NCBI RefSeq assembly: GCF_001685355.1
Contig: NZ_CP016438.1
Span: 1,550,001-1,614,000, forward strand
Direction of reading: 5' to 3'
DNA from: Streptomyces lincolnensis
GTDB lineage: Bacteria > Actinomycetota > Actinomycetes > Streptomycetales > Streptomycetaceae
DNA: 64,000 nucleotides
In this document: in pieces, positions 1 through 12,900 of the stretch
Numbering within the stretch: position 1 is the first letter of the stretch
How the letters are laid out: each line of letters begins with the position of its first letter
Made by a program: the position numbers and the translations under genes
The notes under the pieces: model-generated
Seen by the model: only the letters and a program-made list of their open reading frames with translations
Databases searched by the model: none
What the model was told of the DNA's origin: nothing

Positions 1-423
1 GACGACACCTCCGAGCTGAAGATCTCCTCCGTGGTCGCCGTGGGCGGTGACCGGCTGCTGGTCGAGGAGCGCACCGACAAGGCCGCGCGGCTCCAGCTCG
101 TACGGCTGGACCGCACCGCGAACATTCTGGGCGGCCGCTGGGACGACGACACGACGTCTCCGTCGCTGGAACAGCTGGCGGACCCGGCGGCCTCGGGCGT
201 ACCGGTGCTCGACAAGCGGCTCGTCGTCGATCTGGGGACGGTCGCCGGAGTGCCCGGGAAGATCGAGGGCGTCGCGCGCGTGGACCGTGACATGCTCGCC
301 CTGATCAACGACAACGACTTCGGGATGACGGACGGCGCGGGCGCGTTCGACGCGCGGGGCCGGCTGGTCGACAGCGGGGTGGAGACGACGGTGACGTACG
401 TGCGGCTGCCGCACGGCATCTGA
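1..423 (+). CDS. C-terminal part of a phytase-like esterase protein (5' end outside window)
   Basis: The frame is open from the first base and ends at TGA 421-423, giving about 140 C-terminal residues. The text resembles the tail of the 'esterase-like activity of phytase' family (secreted beta-propeller proteins): a lysine-rich 'EERTDKAARLQLVRLD' strand, an 'IEGVARVDRDMLALINDND' segment and a final 'TYVRLP' strand. The IEGVA/NDNDFG signature is what I recognise; the catalytic part and any signal peptide lie upstream of the window. A strong hairpin follows the stop, so the gene looks like the last of its transcript. Substrate unknown. Confidence 0.7.
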   Translation, partial: DDTSELKISSVVAVGGDRLLVEERTDKAARLQLVRLDRTANILGGRWDDDTTSPSLEQLADPAASGVPVLDKRLVVDLGTVAGVPGKIEGVARVDRDMLALINDNDFGMTDGAGAFDARGRLVDSGVETTVTYVRLPHGI

Positions 424-437
424 CGCGGATCCGCGCC

Positions 438-467
438 CAGGGCCCGTCCGGCGGACGACGGGCCCTG
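438..467 (+). terminator. Hairpin terminator after the phytase-like gene
   Basis: Perfect 11-bp inverted repeat (CAGGGCCCGTC / GACGGGCCCTG) with an 8-nt loop, 15 bp after the stop. It lies between this gene and the oppositely oriented gene ending at 492, so it may serve both. No U-tract, as is usual in Streptomyces. Confidence 0.7.
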
Positions 468-491
468 CGGCCGAGAAGGGTCCACCAGGAT

Positions 492-944
492 CTAGGGGAA
501 CACCTCTTCCGGCAGCGACGGGATCAGCGATTCGAGATCACTGGGCAGGTCGCTCGGGAATCCGCTCGGCAGCTCCGTGGGTAGCTGCGAGGGCAGCTCG
601 CTGGGGAGTTCGGTCGGGAGGCTGAACGACGGCTTGGGAGAGCCGCTGCTGCTCTCGGGGGCCGGCTTGTCGTCGCGTGAGTCCTCGCTGCCCGATGCCA
701 TCAGGACCACGACGCCGATCGCCACCGCGGCCACGATCACGGCCAGCAGGGCGAAGAGCGGGTTCCGGCGCCTTCTGGGACGGTCCGGGCCCGGATCGCC
801 GACCGGGCTCATCGGCTGGGTCGGCGGCGTCCCGCCGTACGAGGTGCGCCCGTGGTCGTCGGGAGGTGGTCCGAAACCGCCGCTCTGAGGCGGCGTGTCA
901 CCCGGTGGTCCGGGCGGCTGAGGGGGTACCGGCGGGATGCCCAT
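492..944 (-). CDS. Proline-rich single-pass membrane protein with Ser/Pro-repeat tail
   Basis: 150 residues from ATG at 944. An in-frame extension to 1055 exists but its first 37 residues are unlike a protein start. Residues 1-56 are Pro/Gly-rich and probably cytoplasmic, followed by a basic stop-transfer cluster (RPRRRR) and one hydrophobic helix at about 61-83. The outer part is a low-complexity stalk of repeated LPSE/LPSD/LPTE units ending in EEVFP. This layout is common in small actinobacterial cell-envelope proteins of unknown function. No enzymatic domain is visible. It is transcribed in the same direction as xylA but 160 bp downstream of it, so it may share read-through or have its own promoter. 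Confidence 0.7.
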   Translation of the reverse strand: MGIPPVPPQPPGPPGDTPPQSGGFGPPPDDHGRTSYGGTPPTQPMSPVGDPGPDRPRRRRNPLFALLAVIVAAVAIGVVVLMASGSEDSRDDKPAPESSSGSPKPSFSLPTELPSELPSQLPTELPSGFPSDLPSDLESLIPSLPEEVFP

Positions 945-1103
945 GCCGTCCAGAGTCGCCTCGAAGCGGTCAGGCCGCGACCCCCGCACGGGAGTTGATT
1001 CCGGCTCATGCCGTGGACCGCATGATTCCGGAACATTCCGTGCGAGGGCCGCCACAGGGCATCACTCACGAACCGCGCGAGGCGAGTGCACGCGCACGCG
1101 TGG

Positions 1104-2387
<1,284 letters not shown>

Positions 2388-3833
2388 ATGTCAGCAGCCG
2401 AGGGTCCGCTCGTCGTCGGCGTGGACACATCCACGCAGTCCACGAAGGCGCTGGTCGTGGACGCGGCCACCGGGCAGGTCGTCGCGAGCGGCCAGGCACC
2501 GCACACCGTGACCTCCGGCGCCGGCCGGGAGAGCGACCCGCGCCAGTGGTGGGACGCCCTGAACGAGGCCCTGCGCCAGTGCGGGGACGCGGCGCGCGAG
2601 GCGGCCGCGGTCTCGATCGGTGGCCAGCAGCACGGCCTGGTCACCCTGGACGAGCACGGCGAGCCGGTCCGCCCGGCCCTGCTGTGGAACGACGTGCGCT
2701 CCGCGCCGCAGGCCCGCCGGCTGACCGAGGAACTGGGCGGCGCGAAGTTCTGGGCCGAGCGCACGGGATCGGTCCCTGCGGCCTCCTTCACCGTCACGAA
2801 GTGGGCCTGGCTGGCCGAGCACGAGCCGGAGGCGGTCCGCGCCGCCAAGGCCGTAAGGCTTCCCCACGACTACCTCACCGAGCGCCTCACGGGTCAGGGC
2901 ACGACCGACCGCGGCGATGTCTCGGGCACCGGCTGGTGGGCCTCGGGGACCGAGTCGTACGACGACGAGATCCTCGCCCACGTCGGGCTCGACCCGGCCC
3001 TGCTGCCCCGCGTGGTCCGGCCCGGCGAGGTGGCCGGCACCGTGCGCGACGGCCACGACCTGCCGTTCTCCAAGGGCACCCTGGTCGCCCCCGGCACCGG
3101 CGACAACGCCGCCGCCGCGCTGGGCCTCGGCCTGCGCCCCGGCACCCCGGTGCTCAGCCTCGGCACCTCCGGCACGGTGTACGCCGTGTCGAAGCGGCGC
3201 CCGACGGACCCCACCGGCACGGTGGCGGGCTTCGCCGACGCCCACGGCGACTGGCTGCCCCTGGCCTGCACCCTGAACTGCACCCTCGCCGTCGACCGGG
3301 TCGCGACCCTGCTGGGCCTGGACCGCGAGGCGGTGGAACCCACCACCGCCGTCACCCTGCTCCCCTACCTGGACGGCGAGCGCACCCCCAACCTCCCGAA
3401 CGCCTCGGGACTGCTGCACGGCCTGCGCCACGACACCACCGGCGGCCAGCTCCTCCAGGCCGCCTACGACGGCGCCGTCCACGCGCTGCTCGGCGCGCTC
3501 GACCTGGTCCTCGACGAGGACGCCGACCGTTCGACACCGCTGCTGCTGATCGGCGGCGGCGCGCGGGGCACTGCCTGGCAGCAGACCGTACGACGGCTGT
3601 CGGGCCGCCCGGTCCAGGTGCCCGAGGCCAGGGAACTGGTCGCGCTGGGCGCGGCGGCCCAGGCCGCCGGCCTGCTCACCGGCGAGGATCCGGCCGCGGT
3701 CGCACGCCGCTGGAACACCACCGCCGGACCGGTGCTGGAGGCCGTGGAGCGGGACGAGGCGGCGCTGGCAAGGATCACCGGGGTACTCTCCGACGCGGCT
3801 TCGCTGCTGGAGCGGGGGACGGACCCACGCTGA
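2388..3833 (+). CDS. xylB: Xylulokinase
   Basis: 481 residues, FGGY carbohydrate kinase family; phosphorylates D-xylulose to D-xylulose 5-phosphate with ATP, completing the isomerase route into the pentose phosphate pathway. The N-terminal ATP-binding strand reads VVGVDTSTQSTKALVVDAATG. SIGGQQHG and LWNDVRS correspond to sugar-contacting segments, and GTGDNAAAALGLGL and LLIGGGARG are the C-terminal FGGY signatures. The open frame runs far upstream over xylA, but ATG 2388 has a good ribosome site and matches the family N-terminus. The ROK gene follows 58 bp later on the same strand and is likely co-transcribed. Confidence 0.96.
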   Translation: MSAAEGPLVVGVDTSTQSTKALVVDAATGQVVASGQAPHTVTSGAGRESDPRQWWDALNEALRQCGDAAREAAAVSIGGQQHGLVTLDEHGEPVRPALLWNDVRSAPQARRLTEELGGAKFWAERTGSVPAASFTVTKWAWLAEHEPEAVRAAKAVRLPHDYLTERLTGQGTTDRGDVSGTGWWASGTESYDDEILAHVGLDPALLPRVVRPGEVAGTVRDGHDLPFSKGTLVAPGTGDNAAAALGLGLRPGTPVLSLGTSGTVYAVSKRRPTDPTGTVAGFADAHGDWLPLACTLNCTLAVDRVATLLGLDREAVEPTTAVTLLPYLDGERTPNLPNASGLLHGLRHDTTGGQLLQAAYDGAVHALLGALDLVLDEDADRSTPLLLIGGGARGTAWQQTVRRLSGRPVQVPEARELVALGAAAQAAGLLTGEDPAAVARRWNTTAGPVLEAVERDEAALARITGVLSDAASLLERGTDPR

Positions 3834-3891
3834 GCCACCGGCGCATGCCCGTCGACCGAGCCACCGACACCGAGCGAGGACGGACGGAGGC

Positions 3892-5100
3892 ATGACCGCA
3901 CCGCTGCACGAGGCCCACCCGGCCGGCCCCGGACGCGCGCTGCCCGACACCCAGCAGGGGATGCGGCGGCGCAACCTCGCCCGGGTGATGCACACCCTCA
4001 GGGCCGAGGGGCCGCTGTCCCGTGCCGCCGTCGCCTCGCACATCGGACTGACCCGCGCGGCCGTGTCGAGCCTGGTCGACGAACTCATCCGCTCGGGACT
4101 CCTGGAGGAACTGGGCCCGGAACGGCCCGGCCGGGTGGGCAGGCCGGGCTCGGCGCTCGCCGTCAGCGGGCACGGGCCCGCCGGGATCGGCGCCGAGATC
4201 GGCGTGGACCACCTCGCGGTGTGCGCCGTCGACCTGCGCGGGGAGATACGCGCCCGGGCGGTGCGCCACGGCGTGAACCGGGGCCGCTCCCCCGAGCCGG
4301 TGACCGCCGAGCTCACCGACCTGGTGCGGCAGGTCGTCGCCGAGGCGGAGAGCCTCGGGCTGTGGCCGGCGGGGCTGGCCGTGGCCGTGCCCGGACTGGT
4401 GGCACGCGACGCCCGGACCGTCGTCCGCGCACCGAACCTCGACTGGCACGACACCGACATCGGCGCCCTGCTGCCCGCCGAGTTCGCGCCCACGGTGGGC
4501 AACGAGGCCAACTTCGGCGCTCTCGCCGAGCTCTGGCTCGGTGACGGCACCCCTCACGACTTCCTGCACGTCTCCGCGGAGATCGGCATCGGCGCCGCGG
4601 TCGTGGTGGACGGGCGGCTGCTGCACGGAACACGGGGCTTCGCGGGCGAGCTGGGCCATGTACCGGTCCACCCGGACGGACCCGGCTGCCCGTGCGGCGG
4701 ACGGGGCTGCCTGGAGCAGTACGCCGGTGAGGAGGCCGTGCTGCGGGCGGCCGGCCTGGAGCCGGGCGAGGACCGCGTCGGACTCCTCTCGCACCGCGCG
4801 ACGGACGGGGACGAGAACGTACGGCGGGCCCTGCGCGAGGCCGGAGAGGCCCTCGGGATCGCGCTGACCGGCGCGGTCAACCTGCTGGATCCCGAGAACG
4901 TCGTGCTGGGCGGCGCACTCGCCGGCCTCGCGCCGTGGCTGCTGCCGTCCCTGCGGCAGGAACTGGCGAAACGCACGGCGGGCCCCGCCTGCCCCGTGAC
5001 AGTGTCCGAGCTGGGCCCCGAGGGACCGCTGCTGGGGGCCGCGCACTCGGTGGTGCGCGCTGTGCTGGACGACCCGGCGCGAGTGGCGGAACGGGCCTGA
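3892..5100 (+). CDS. xylR: ROK-family transcriptional regulator, probable xylose repressor
   Basis: 402 residues. A winged helix-turn-helix occupies about residues 25-85 (LSRAAVASHIGLTRAAVSSLVDEL), followed by a ROK sugar-kinase-like domain with the zinc-binding CPCGGRGCLEQYAG motif and GELGHVPVHPDG. ROK repressors bind a free sugar in the kinase-like fold and release operator DNA. ATG 3892 is preceded by GGAGG at optimal distance. Placement directly after xylA/xylB makes D-xylose the likely effector and the 2271-2387 spacer the likely target. The family assignment is firm; the specific ligand is inferred from context. Confidence 0.88.
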   Translation: MTAPLHEAHPAGPGRALPDTQQGMRRRNLARVMHTLRAEGPLSRAAVASHIGLTRAAVSSLVDELIRSGLLEELGPERPGRVGRPGSALAVSGHGPAGIGAEIGVDHLAVCAVDLRGEIRARAVRHGVNRGRSPEPVTAELTDLVRQVVAEAESLGLWPAGLAVAVPGLVARDARTVVRAPNLDWHDTDIGALLPAEFAPTVGNEANFGALAELWLGDGTPHDFLHVSAEIGIGAAVVVDGRLLHGTRGFAGELGHVPVHPDGPGCPCGGRGCLEQYAGEEAVLRAAGLEPGEDRVGLLSHRATDGDENVRRALREAGEALGIALTGAVNLLDPENVVLGGALAGLAPWLLPSLRQELAKRTAGPACPVTVSELGPEGPLLGAAHSVVRAVLDDPARVAERA

Positions 5101-5164
5101 CCGGCGCCGTTCCCACCGACCAGCGCCGTTCCCACCCGTCCGGCGCCGCTCCCACCCGTCCGGG
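5101..5164. repeat. Three near-identical 20-bp tandem units
   Basis: Immediately after the regulator stop codon, about 20 bp repeats three times (core GGCGCCGTTCCCACC with small changes, CAGCGCCGTT in copy 2 and GGCGCCGCTC in copy 3). It lies in the spacer before the amidase gene. No coding or hairpin role is evident. Confidence 0.7.
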
Positions 5165-5296
5165 TGAGCGAGTTATCCACAATCACGCGGTCGTCCACTG
5201 AAACACAGGGTGTTCTTCTGCCCGACCCACAGGCGCCGTACCGTCGTTCCCGCGAGCCACAGCCATCGGAGTTCCGCAGAACGGAGCCGTACCGCG

Positions 5297-6310
5297 ATGA
5301 ACGACCCCAGGATCCTGACCGTGCGCCCCGGACCGGGCGAGTACGCCTGGACGTTCGGCGGTGCGCCGCCGGTGGCGCGGATCGCGCCCGGCACCGTGCT
5401 CGACCTGTACACCGAGGACTGCTTCGCCGGACGGGTGCGGTCCGAGAAGGACCTGGTGTCCGAGGTGTGCGAGTTCCCGTTCCTCAATCCGCAGACCGGG
5501 CCCTTCCACATCGAGGGCGCCGAGCCGGGCGACACCGTCGCCGTGCACTTCGTGTCGATCGAACCCGCCCGGGACTGGGCCGCCTCCACCACGGTCCCGC
5601 TCTTCGGCGCGCTCACCTCGACCCACACCACGGCCACGCTGCAACCACCGCTCCCGGAGACGGTATGGATCTGGCAGCTCGACCGCTCCCGTCGCACGGC
5701 ACTGTTCCGGGCCCGCGACAGCGACATCGAGATCGAGCTGCCGATGGACCCGATGCACGGCACGGTGGGCGTGGCCCCCGCCAACCTGGAGGTGCGCTCG
5801 GCACTGGTGCCCGACGCGCACGGCGGCAACATGGACACACCCGAGATGCGCGCCGGCGTCACCTGCTACCTCGGCGTGAACGTCGAGGGGGCGCTGCTCA
5901 GCCTCGGCGACGGCCACGCCCGGCAGGGCGAGGGAGAGACCTGCGGTGTGGCCGTGGAGTGCGCGATGAACACCGTGGTGATCGTCGAGCTGCTGAAGGG
6001 CCTGGCCACGCCCTGGCCACGCATCGAGTCGGACACCCACATCATCTCGACGGGCTCGGCACGCCCGTTGGAGGACGCGTTCCGGATATCCCAGCTCGAC
6101 CTGGTGCGATGGCTGGTCCGCGACTACGGGTTCGGCGAACTGGACGCCTACCAGTTCGCGACCCAGACCGTCGAATCGCCGCTGGCCAACGTCTGCGACA
6201 CCAACTACACGTGCGTGGCCAAGCTCCGCAAGGAATGGCTGCCCGCACGCGAGACGCACCGCGGAGTGCACGCGCGGCTGCGGGAGGCCGCGGCGGCTCT
6301 CCGGGGCTGA
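5297..6310 (+). CDS. Acetamidase/formamidase family protein
   Basis: 337 residues, FmdA/AmdA family, enzymes that hydrolyse short amides such as formamide or acetamide to the acid and ammonia in the cytoplasm. Family text includes GPFHIEGAEPGDTVAVHF, GNMDTPEMRAG and the GDGHARQGEGE metal-site region. The start at ATG 5297 follows an AGAACGGAG ribosome site; an upstream in-frame start at 5210 would add an unrelated arginine-rich leader. It stands alone on the plus strand between the xyl regulator and a GAF regulator. The exact amide is not predictable. Confidence 0.88.
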   Translation: MNDPRILTVRPGPGEYAWTFGGAPPVARIAPGTVLDLYTEDCFAGRVRSEKDLVSEVCEFPFLNPQTGPFHIEGAEPGDTVAVHFVSIEPARDWAASTTVPLFGALTSTHTTATLQPPLPETVWIWQLDRSRRTALFRARDSDIEIELPMDPMHGTVGVAPANLEVRSALVPDAHGGNMDTPEMRAGVTCYLGVNVEGALLSLGDGHARQGEGETCGVAVECAMNTVVIVELLKGLATPWPRIESDTHIISTGSARPLEDAFRISQLDLVRWLVRDYGFGELDAYQFATQTVESPLANVCDTNYTCVAKLRKEWLPARETHRGVHARLREAAAALRG

Positions 6311-6394
6311 ACGGTCCGCCGGGTCGAAACACCTGGTCCGTCGTTCGGGTGAGTGTGGTCGAAACGGTTGTCCACGCCCGTACCCGGAGTGACG

Positions 6395-7708
6395 ATGTCC
6401 ACGACCACGTCGCCGTTCGGGGAGGCCGAGTTGACCGATCCGTGGGTGGCCCTGGAGCCCGGGGCCGACCCCGCCGAGCACGCGCGGATGCTGCGGCGCG
6501 CACACGAGACGTTCACCGAGGCGGGGACGGTGCCGCGTCCGGTGCGTCCGGTGGTGGCCGACTCCTGGCGGCGTTCCGCGCGGGCCGGTGTCGGGCCCGA
6601 CGGCACCGCGGACGTGGAACTCATGGACGGCGACCTCGGCGCCTACCGGGCCGAGCACCCTCTGGCGCGGGTGATGCCGTTGTTCCGCGAGTTGCTGGGC
6701 ACGTTCGCCGCCGACGGGGAGCACCTCCTCGCGGTGTGCGACGCGCACGGCAGGCTGCTGTGGGTCGAGGGTCACCCGAGCACGCGGCGCCGGGCCGGGC
6801 GGATGAACTTCGTACCGGGTGCGCGCTGGGCGGAGACCTCCGTCGGGACGAACGCGCCGGGCACGGCGGTGGCCGTGGACCGGCCGGTGCAGGTGTTCGC
6901 GGCCGAGCACTTCATCCGCCGGGTACAGCCCTGGACCTGCGCGGCGGCGCCCGTGCACGATCCCCGGTCCGGGCGAGTGCTCGGTGCCGTGGACATCACC
7001 GGCGGGAACGGGCTCGCGCATCCGCACAGCCTGGGTTTCGTGCAGGCCGTGGCGCGAGCCGCGGAGTCCCATCTGGCGCTGCTCGTTCCTGAGCAGCCCG
7101 TTCTCGGCACGCCCGAGCTGACCGCGCTCGGCCGCGACGAGGCACAGCTGCGCGTCGAGGGGCGCCGGATCAGGCTCAGCCGTCGGCACAGCGAGATCCT
7201 GGTGCTGCTGGCCCGCCACCCGGAGGGGCTGAGCGGCGACGAGTTGTTGTGCGCGCTCTACGAGGACGAGTCGGTGCCACCGGTGACCCTGCGCGCCGAA
7301 CTGGCCCGGCTGCGCCGGTTGCTCGGCCCGAGCCTGCTCGCGTCGCGCCCCTACCGGCTCACCGTCCCGGTCGAGTCCGACGTCGCCGTGGTCGAGCGGC
7401 GGTTGGAGACCGGCGCGGTCATCGCGGCCGCGGCGGCGTACGCGGGACCGCTGCTGCCCGGTTCGCAGGCGCCGGCGGTGGTGCGGCTGCGGCGCAGGAT
7501 CACCGACGGTCTACGGACCGCGCTGATCGCCCGCCGCGACCCCGACCTGCTCGCCGACTGGGCGCACGCGGCGTGGGGCGAGGACGACCTCGACGTCTGG
7601 CGGGCGCTCGCCACGGTGCGACCGACGGCGGCGGTACGGGCCCGACTGGCCTCGCTGGAGGCGGAGTTGGCGGCGCCACCCGCGTGGCCGCGGTCGGCGG
7701 TGCGCTGA
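6395..7708 (+). CDS. GAF-domain transcriptional regulator with winged-helix C-terminus
   Basis: 437 residues. The N-terminal half resembles the sensor part of acetoin/alcohol-catabolism activators: PVVADSWRRSARAGV, LFRELLGTFAADGEHLLAVCDAHG, then a GAF core (FVPGARWAETSVGTNAPG, CAAAPVHDP, LGAVDITGG). The sigma-54 AAA+ module found in AcoR-type activators is absent. Instead, residues about 245-310 (RIRLSRRHSEILVLL through LRAELARLRRLLG) look like an OmpR/SARP-type winged helix. The ALDH gene 250 bp downstream is the probable target, since this GAF regulator/ALDH pairing is common in actinobacteria. The regulatory link is inference. Confidence 0.8.
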   Translation: MSTTTSPFGEAELTDPWVALEPGADPAEHARMLRRAHETFTEAGTVPRPVRPVVADSWRRSARAGVGPDGTADVELMDGDLGAYRAEHPLARVMPLFRELLGTFAADGEHLLAVCDAHGRLLWVEGHPSTRRRAGRMNFVPGARWAETSVGTNAPGTAVAVDRPVQVFAAEHFIRRVQPWTCAAAPVHDPRSGRVLGAVDITGGNGLAHPHSLGFVQAVARAAESHLALLVPEQPVLGTPELTALGRDEAQLRVEGRRIRLSRRHSEILVLLARHPEGLSGDELLCALYEDESVPPVTLRAELARLRRLLGPSLLASRPYRLTVPVESDVAVVERRLETGAVIAAAAAYAGPLLPGSQAPAVVRLRRRITDGLRTALIARRDPDLLADWAHAAWGEDDLDVWRALATVRPTAAVRARLASLEAELAAPPAWPRSAVR

Positions 7709-7750
7709 TCGCAGCCGGCTTCGGCACAGAGACTCAGGTGTGCGCAGGGA

Positions 7751-7812
7751 CGCAGGTGCGCAGGTGCGCAGGTGCGCAGGTGCGCAGGTGCGCAGGTGCG
7801 CAGGTGCGCAGG
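7751..7812. repeat. Perfect 8-bp tandem repeat (7.75 copies)
   Basis: CGCAGGTG is repeated seven times without error plus six bases of an eighth copy, preceded by a degenerate unit at about 7740. It lies 43 bp after the GAF regulator stop and about 147 bp before the ALDH start. Such arrays can change copy number by slippage and here could alter promoter spacing. Confidence 0.95.
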
Positions 7813-7958
7813 CCGATTCTCCACCACACGTGATCCGGTGGCGCGCCCCCCTCCCTGCTCGGGATCCATGGCGCAACGTAATTGCAACGTGCCGCTTCCT
7901 AGCCTCGCGCCGAGAGCTGCCCAACGGCGGGCAGCGCTTCTGAAGGAGGCAGACCGGC

Positions 7959-9482
<1,524 letters not shown>

Positions 9483-9984
9483 GCACACGTCGGGAATCGG
9501 CTCGATCCACCAGGGACAGCGGGGCCGGCGGGGCCACCAGCGTGATCAGGCCGTGCTCGGCCCCGCCTCCAGGCGGGAAATGACCGCCCGGAGTGCGAGT
9601 TCACCTTCGGCTCGCGCCAAGGGCTCGCCCGGTCACGCTTGTGGCTCCGTTTCCGGGATGCCAGTTCGCCAGTGACGGTACGTTGCGATCTTGCCCGGCG
9701 CGAAGGCGCGTGTGAAGGCGTGCCCGACGGGCAGCAGTCGGTCTCGGTGCGGTCGATCAATCGTCGAACACCCGGGCCTACCGGGTGAGGGCAGTCCGGC
9801 GCATCACCGCACGTGAGGGCGACTCCGGCGCCTGACGGCCGCACGCCCGAGTGTCGTGGCATCCCCGCACAGCCCTTGCCACACGGGCGGCAATGCCACG
9901 CGGGCCGTGCCAATGGCCTGACCATCGGCGTCGTGCTGTGTGGGATGCCGCCCGGCCCGTGCCGTACCGGCCGTCTTCGAACGT
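9483..9984. other. 502-bp spacer between ALDH and CHAT genes
   Basis: Convergent intergenic region. Two compact hairpins are visible: 9562-9577 (CCCGCC-TCCA-GGCGGG), a likely terminator for the ALDH gene, and 9769-9787 (CACCCGG-GCCTA-CCGGGTG). No convincing gene, tRNA or integrase fragment is seen in either strand; the short open frames are antisense extensions of the CHAT gene region. Confidence 0.5.
9562..9577 (+). terminator. Short hairpin downstream of the ALDH gene
   Basis: 6-bp stem with TCCA loop 80 bp after the ALDH stop. Small but GC-only stem, in convergent context. Confidence 0.45.
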
Positions 9985-12900
9985 TCAGCGGCCCAGATGC
10001 ACAGCACCCGCCCAGTGGCTCGGCGAGTCGAGCGCGATCACGCCGCTGATCCGCTCCAGCTGCCTCGCGAGCCGGTTCGCGGTGGTCTGCGGAAGGCTCT
10101 CCGGGATGCGGCGGTCGGGCCGTCGCATCCACTGCTGTGCACGGCGCAGAGCCTCCGAGGGTTCGTGTCCACGCCCCATGAAGTGGTGAAACATCAGCAT
10201 CACGAATGCCGTGGCGGCGTTCTGCGACGGCCAGAGCGAGCCCAGGACGGTCGACGCTCCCGCGGAGAGAAAGGCACCCGCGACGGTGAACCCTTCGTCG
10301 GGGTAGCGATCGCTGAGGTTGCTGGTGCAGCAGGCCAGCGACACGCATACGCCGCCGGGATTCTCCTGACCCTCGGTGTTCACCGAACTGGGCACTCTGA
10401 TCACTGTGTTCGCGATCTGGTCGACGCGGAGGCGCTCTTCTCCCAGGTGGATGCACGAGCGCCACGGTTCGGCCAGATCCTGCGCCAGGTGAGCGGCGAT
10501 GTCGATCATTGTCCAGCCGGAGCCGATCGAGATCTCGGTGAGCAGTGACGCACCGATCCTCTGCGGTTCTCCGTCCGCGTTCCGGACGTTCAGAACGGTG
10601 GCCCGGGGATACAACCCGCCGTGCAGGAGAGCGGTGGCGGTCCATGCCGCCGCGGGACCGGTCAGGCCGTTGACCAGCAGTGCCCGTTCGTTCGGTACGG
10701 GACGCGGCCTGGCCGTGGCCGCGATGAACTGCCGGGCGGAAGGGGCGTACGAGATCACCAACCGGTCGATGGCCAGGACGTCCGGTCCCCCGACCGGCAC
10801 CGCGGCCCAGGGCACGGCTGCCAGGTCGCCCATCGGTATCAGGACGGTGCGTGCCCTGCCGTCCGGGCGGGGCGGACAGTGTCTGTCCAGTGCGGCCAGG
10901 ACGGGTTTGAGCATGGTCCGGCCGGCCCAGTCGCACATCTCGGACAGTGCTCGCGCCCACTGCTCATTGCCCGCGGGGTTCGCGGCTCCCCCTGCCGAGG
11001 AACTCCAGACGCGCAGGACGGCTCGGTAGCGGTCCAGGGCCGGAGAGCCGGCCGCCGCTGTGCCCGGGAAGGGGACCCACGAGGCCCTGCCGGTGGCTGT
11101 GAGCACCAGGGCACCGCCCCCGGAGAATCCGGGCGGGGAACCTTCCGCCGCCGGACCGGGGCCCGGCGGTAGCAGGTAGACCAGCGCCTGGAAACCCACT
11201 GCTGCCAGCGCGTTGCTGATGTCCGCGACGCAGGGCGGGGCCACCAGACCGTCCAGCGCCCCGTCCGCCTCGAGAAGGCCCATGACGACACCGGTCAGAC
11301 CGCTCGGCACTGTCAGGTCGGCGCCGGGGTCGCCCGCGACGTATTCGGGAACGCGAAGGAGGCCGGTGTCCCTGACGTGCCTGTTCCAGGATTCGGCGAG
11401 GTCACCGCGCCCCAGCGCGTGCAGACGCGCAGGAGTGTCACGGTGCACATGGGCACTGTGCAGGACAAGGGCCCGCCCGGACTCCAGCGCCTGTACCGCC
11501 GCGTCCCACGCTCGGTCCGCGATGGCCCAGTGGGCGACCTCGAGCGCCTCCTTTCCCGCGTCGCGCGCCGAGAACAAGGCGTCCGCGGTGCCTTCCTGCA
11601 GAAGCACCTGCCGGGCGTTCTCCCGCAGGATCCGTACGCCGATACTCCGGGACTCGGCCAGGTCGGCACGTGACCCGTGCCCCTGCTCGGCCGCCGGGGA
11701 GGACGGGCCGAGGGAGGGTGTGACGGCGTCCAGCAAGGGGCCCAACCCCGGCATCACGTCCACCTCGCTCCGAAGGCGGGCGAGTGTCTCCCGTGACGTC
11801 CGGACGACCGCGGCCGCTCCTCTGACCCGTAACGCACGGGCGAGGCGCAGTTGCGCCACCGTGCGCACTTTCGGAAGGGGTTGGTTCTCGGACTCCATGG
11901 TGATCGAGCGCAGCGTCTGAATGGCGTCGTCCGTCGTGCCCTGGAGCTGGCTCCGCACGGTGCGAATCAGGGTGAGCATCGCTTGGAGCATGCCGTCTGC
12001 GCCGCCGCTGCTCAGTGCCGCCGCCTCCGCCATGTTCTCGTACTCGGTCAAGCGCTCGTCCAGCCCACCTTGTGCCCGTATGTGCTCCACACCGCGCGCG
12101 CCTATCCGGATCGCTTCGAGGGTCACCCCGCGGTGCACGCGTTCGGCGGCGTTCGTGGCCAGGGCGTAGGATCGCTCGGCCCACGGCAAGGCCTGCTCGG
12201 CATAGACGGCGGTCTTCCGGCCCGGCAGCTCGCCGGCGAGTACCAGGGCCTGGGCGAAGACCAGGGTGAGCGCCCCTTCGATTCCCTGTTTCAGCTCCGC
12301 GGCGGCCGGGCTCTCCAGCGCGGTGCGCATCAGCGCCAGCGCCGACCCGGTATGGCTTCTGTCCGTCGGTGCCGGGATTCCGCAGTCGGCGTCGTCGGCG
12401 CCCGCGCTGTTGTGGAAGCGGACGTGGGCCAGACCACGGAACACGTCCATGACGAGGGGTCCGACCCCGGAGCGTGGCATGTCGTCGGCGTAACTCTCCA
12501 ATAGCGCCAGGGCACTTCGGCTGTCCTTGATCGAGCCGCGCGTGTTGAGACGCCCGAGGAGCGAATGGCAGAGCATCACCAGCGCGTTGGGCACGGCCGG
12601 GTGGTCCGGCGGCAGGGTGCGCAGCGCCTGGGTGATGTCCTCGAGCGCGTGCTCGATGTCGTCGGCGCCGAACGAGTACGCGGCCCGCGCGCTTCTGGCC
12701 ATTCCACGGACCAGCAGAGAAGTCGGGAAGTCGACGCCTCGCGGGTCCAGTTGCGTTGTCCCGTACTCCGCCGCTTCGATCGCCTCGGTCAGAACCGACG
12801 GCGGGAGCAGTCTCTCGGCCACCGCGTGGATGAGGCCCTCGGCATACACCGCTGCCGCGACGACCGAGGGTTCTCCACCCGCGAGCCAGACGTCCTTGAG

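Noticed and set aside
5173..5181. TTATCCACA, a perfect DnaA-box match
   Set aside because: A single box with no cluster, no AT-rich unwinding region and no dnaA/dnaN nearby; most likely chance or a minor binding site.
7740..7812. Short tandem array considered as CRISPR
   Set aside because: Units are 8 bp with no spacers and there are no cas genes.
9483..9984. Possible integrase, tRNA or attachment site next to the ALDH gene
   Set aside because: No cloverleaf or recombinase fragment could be read; only hairpins are visible.
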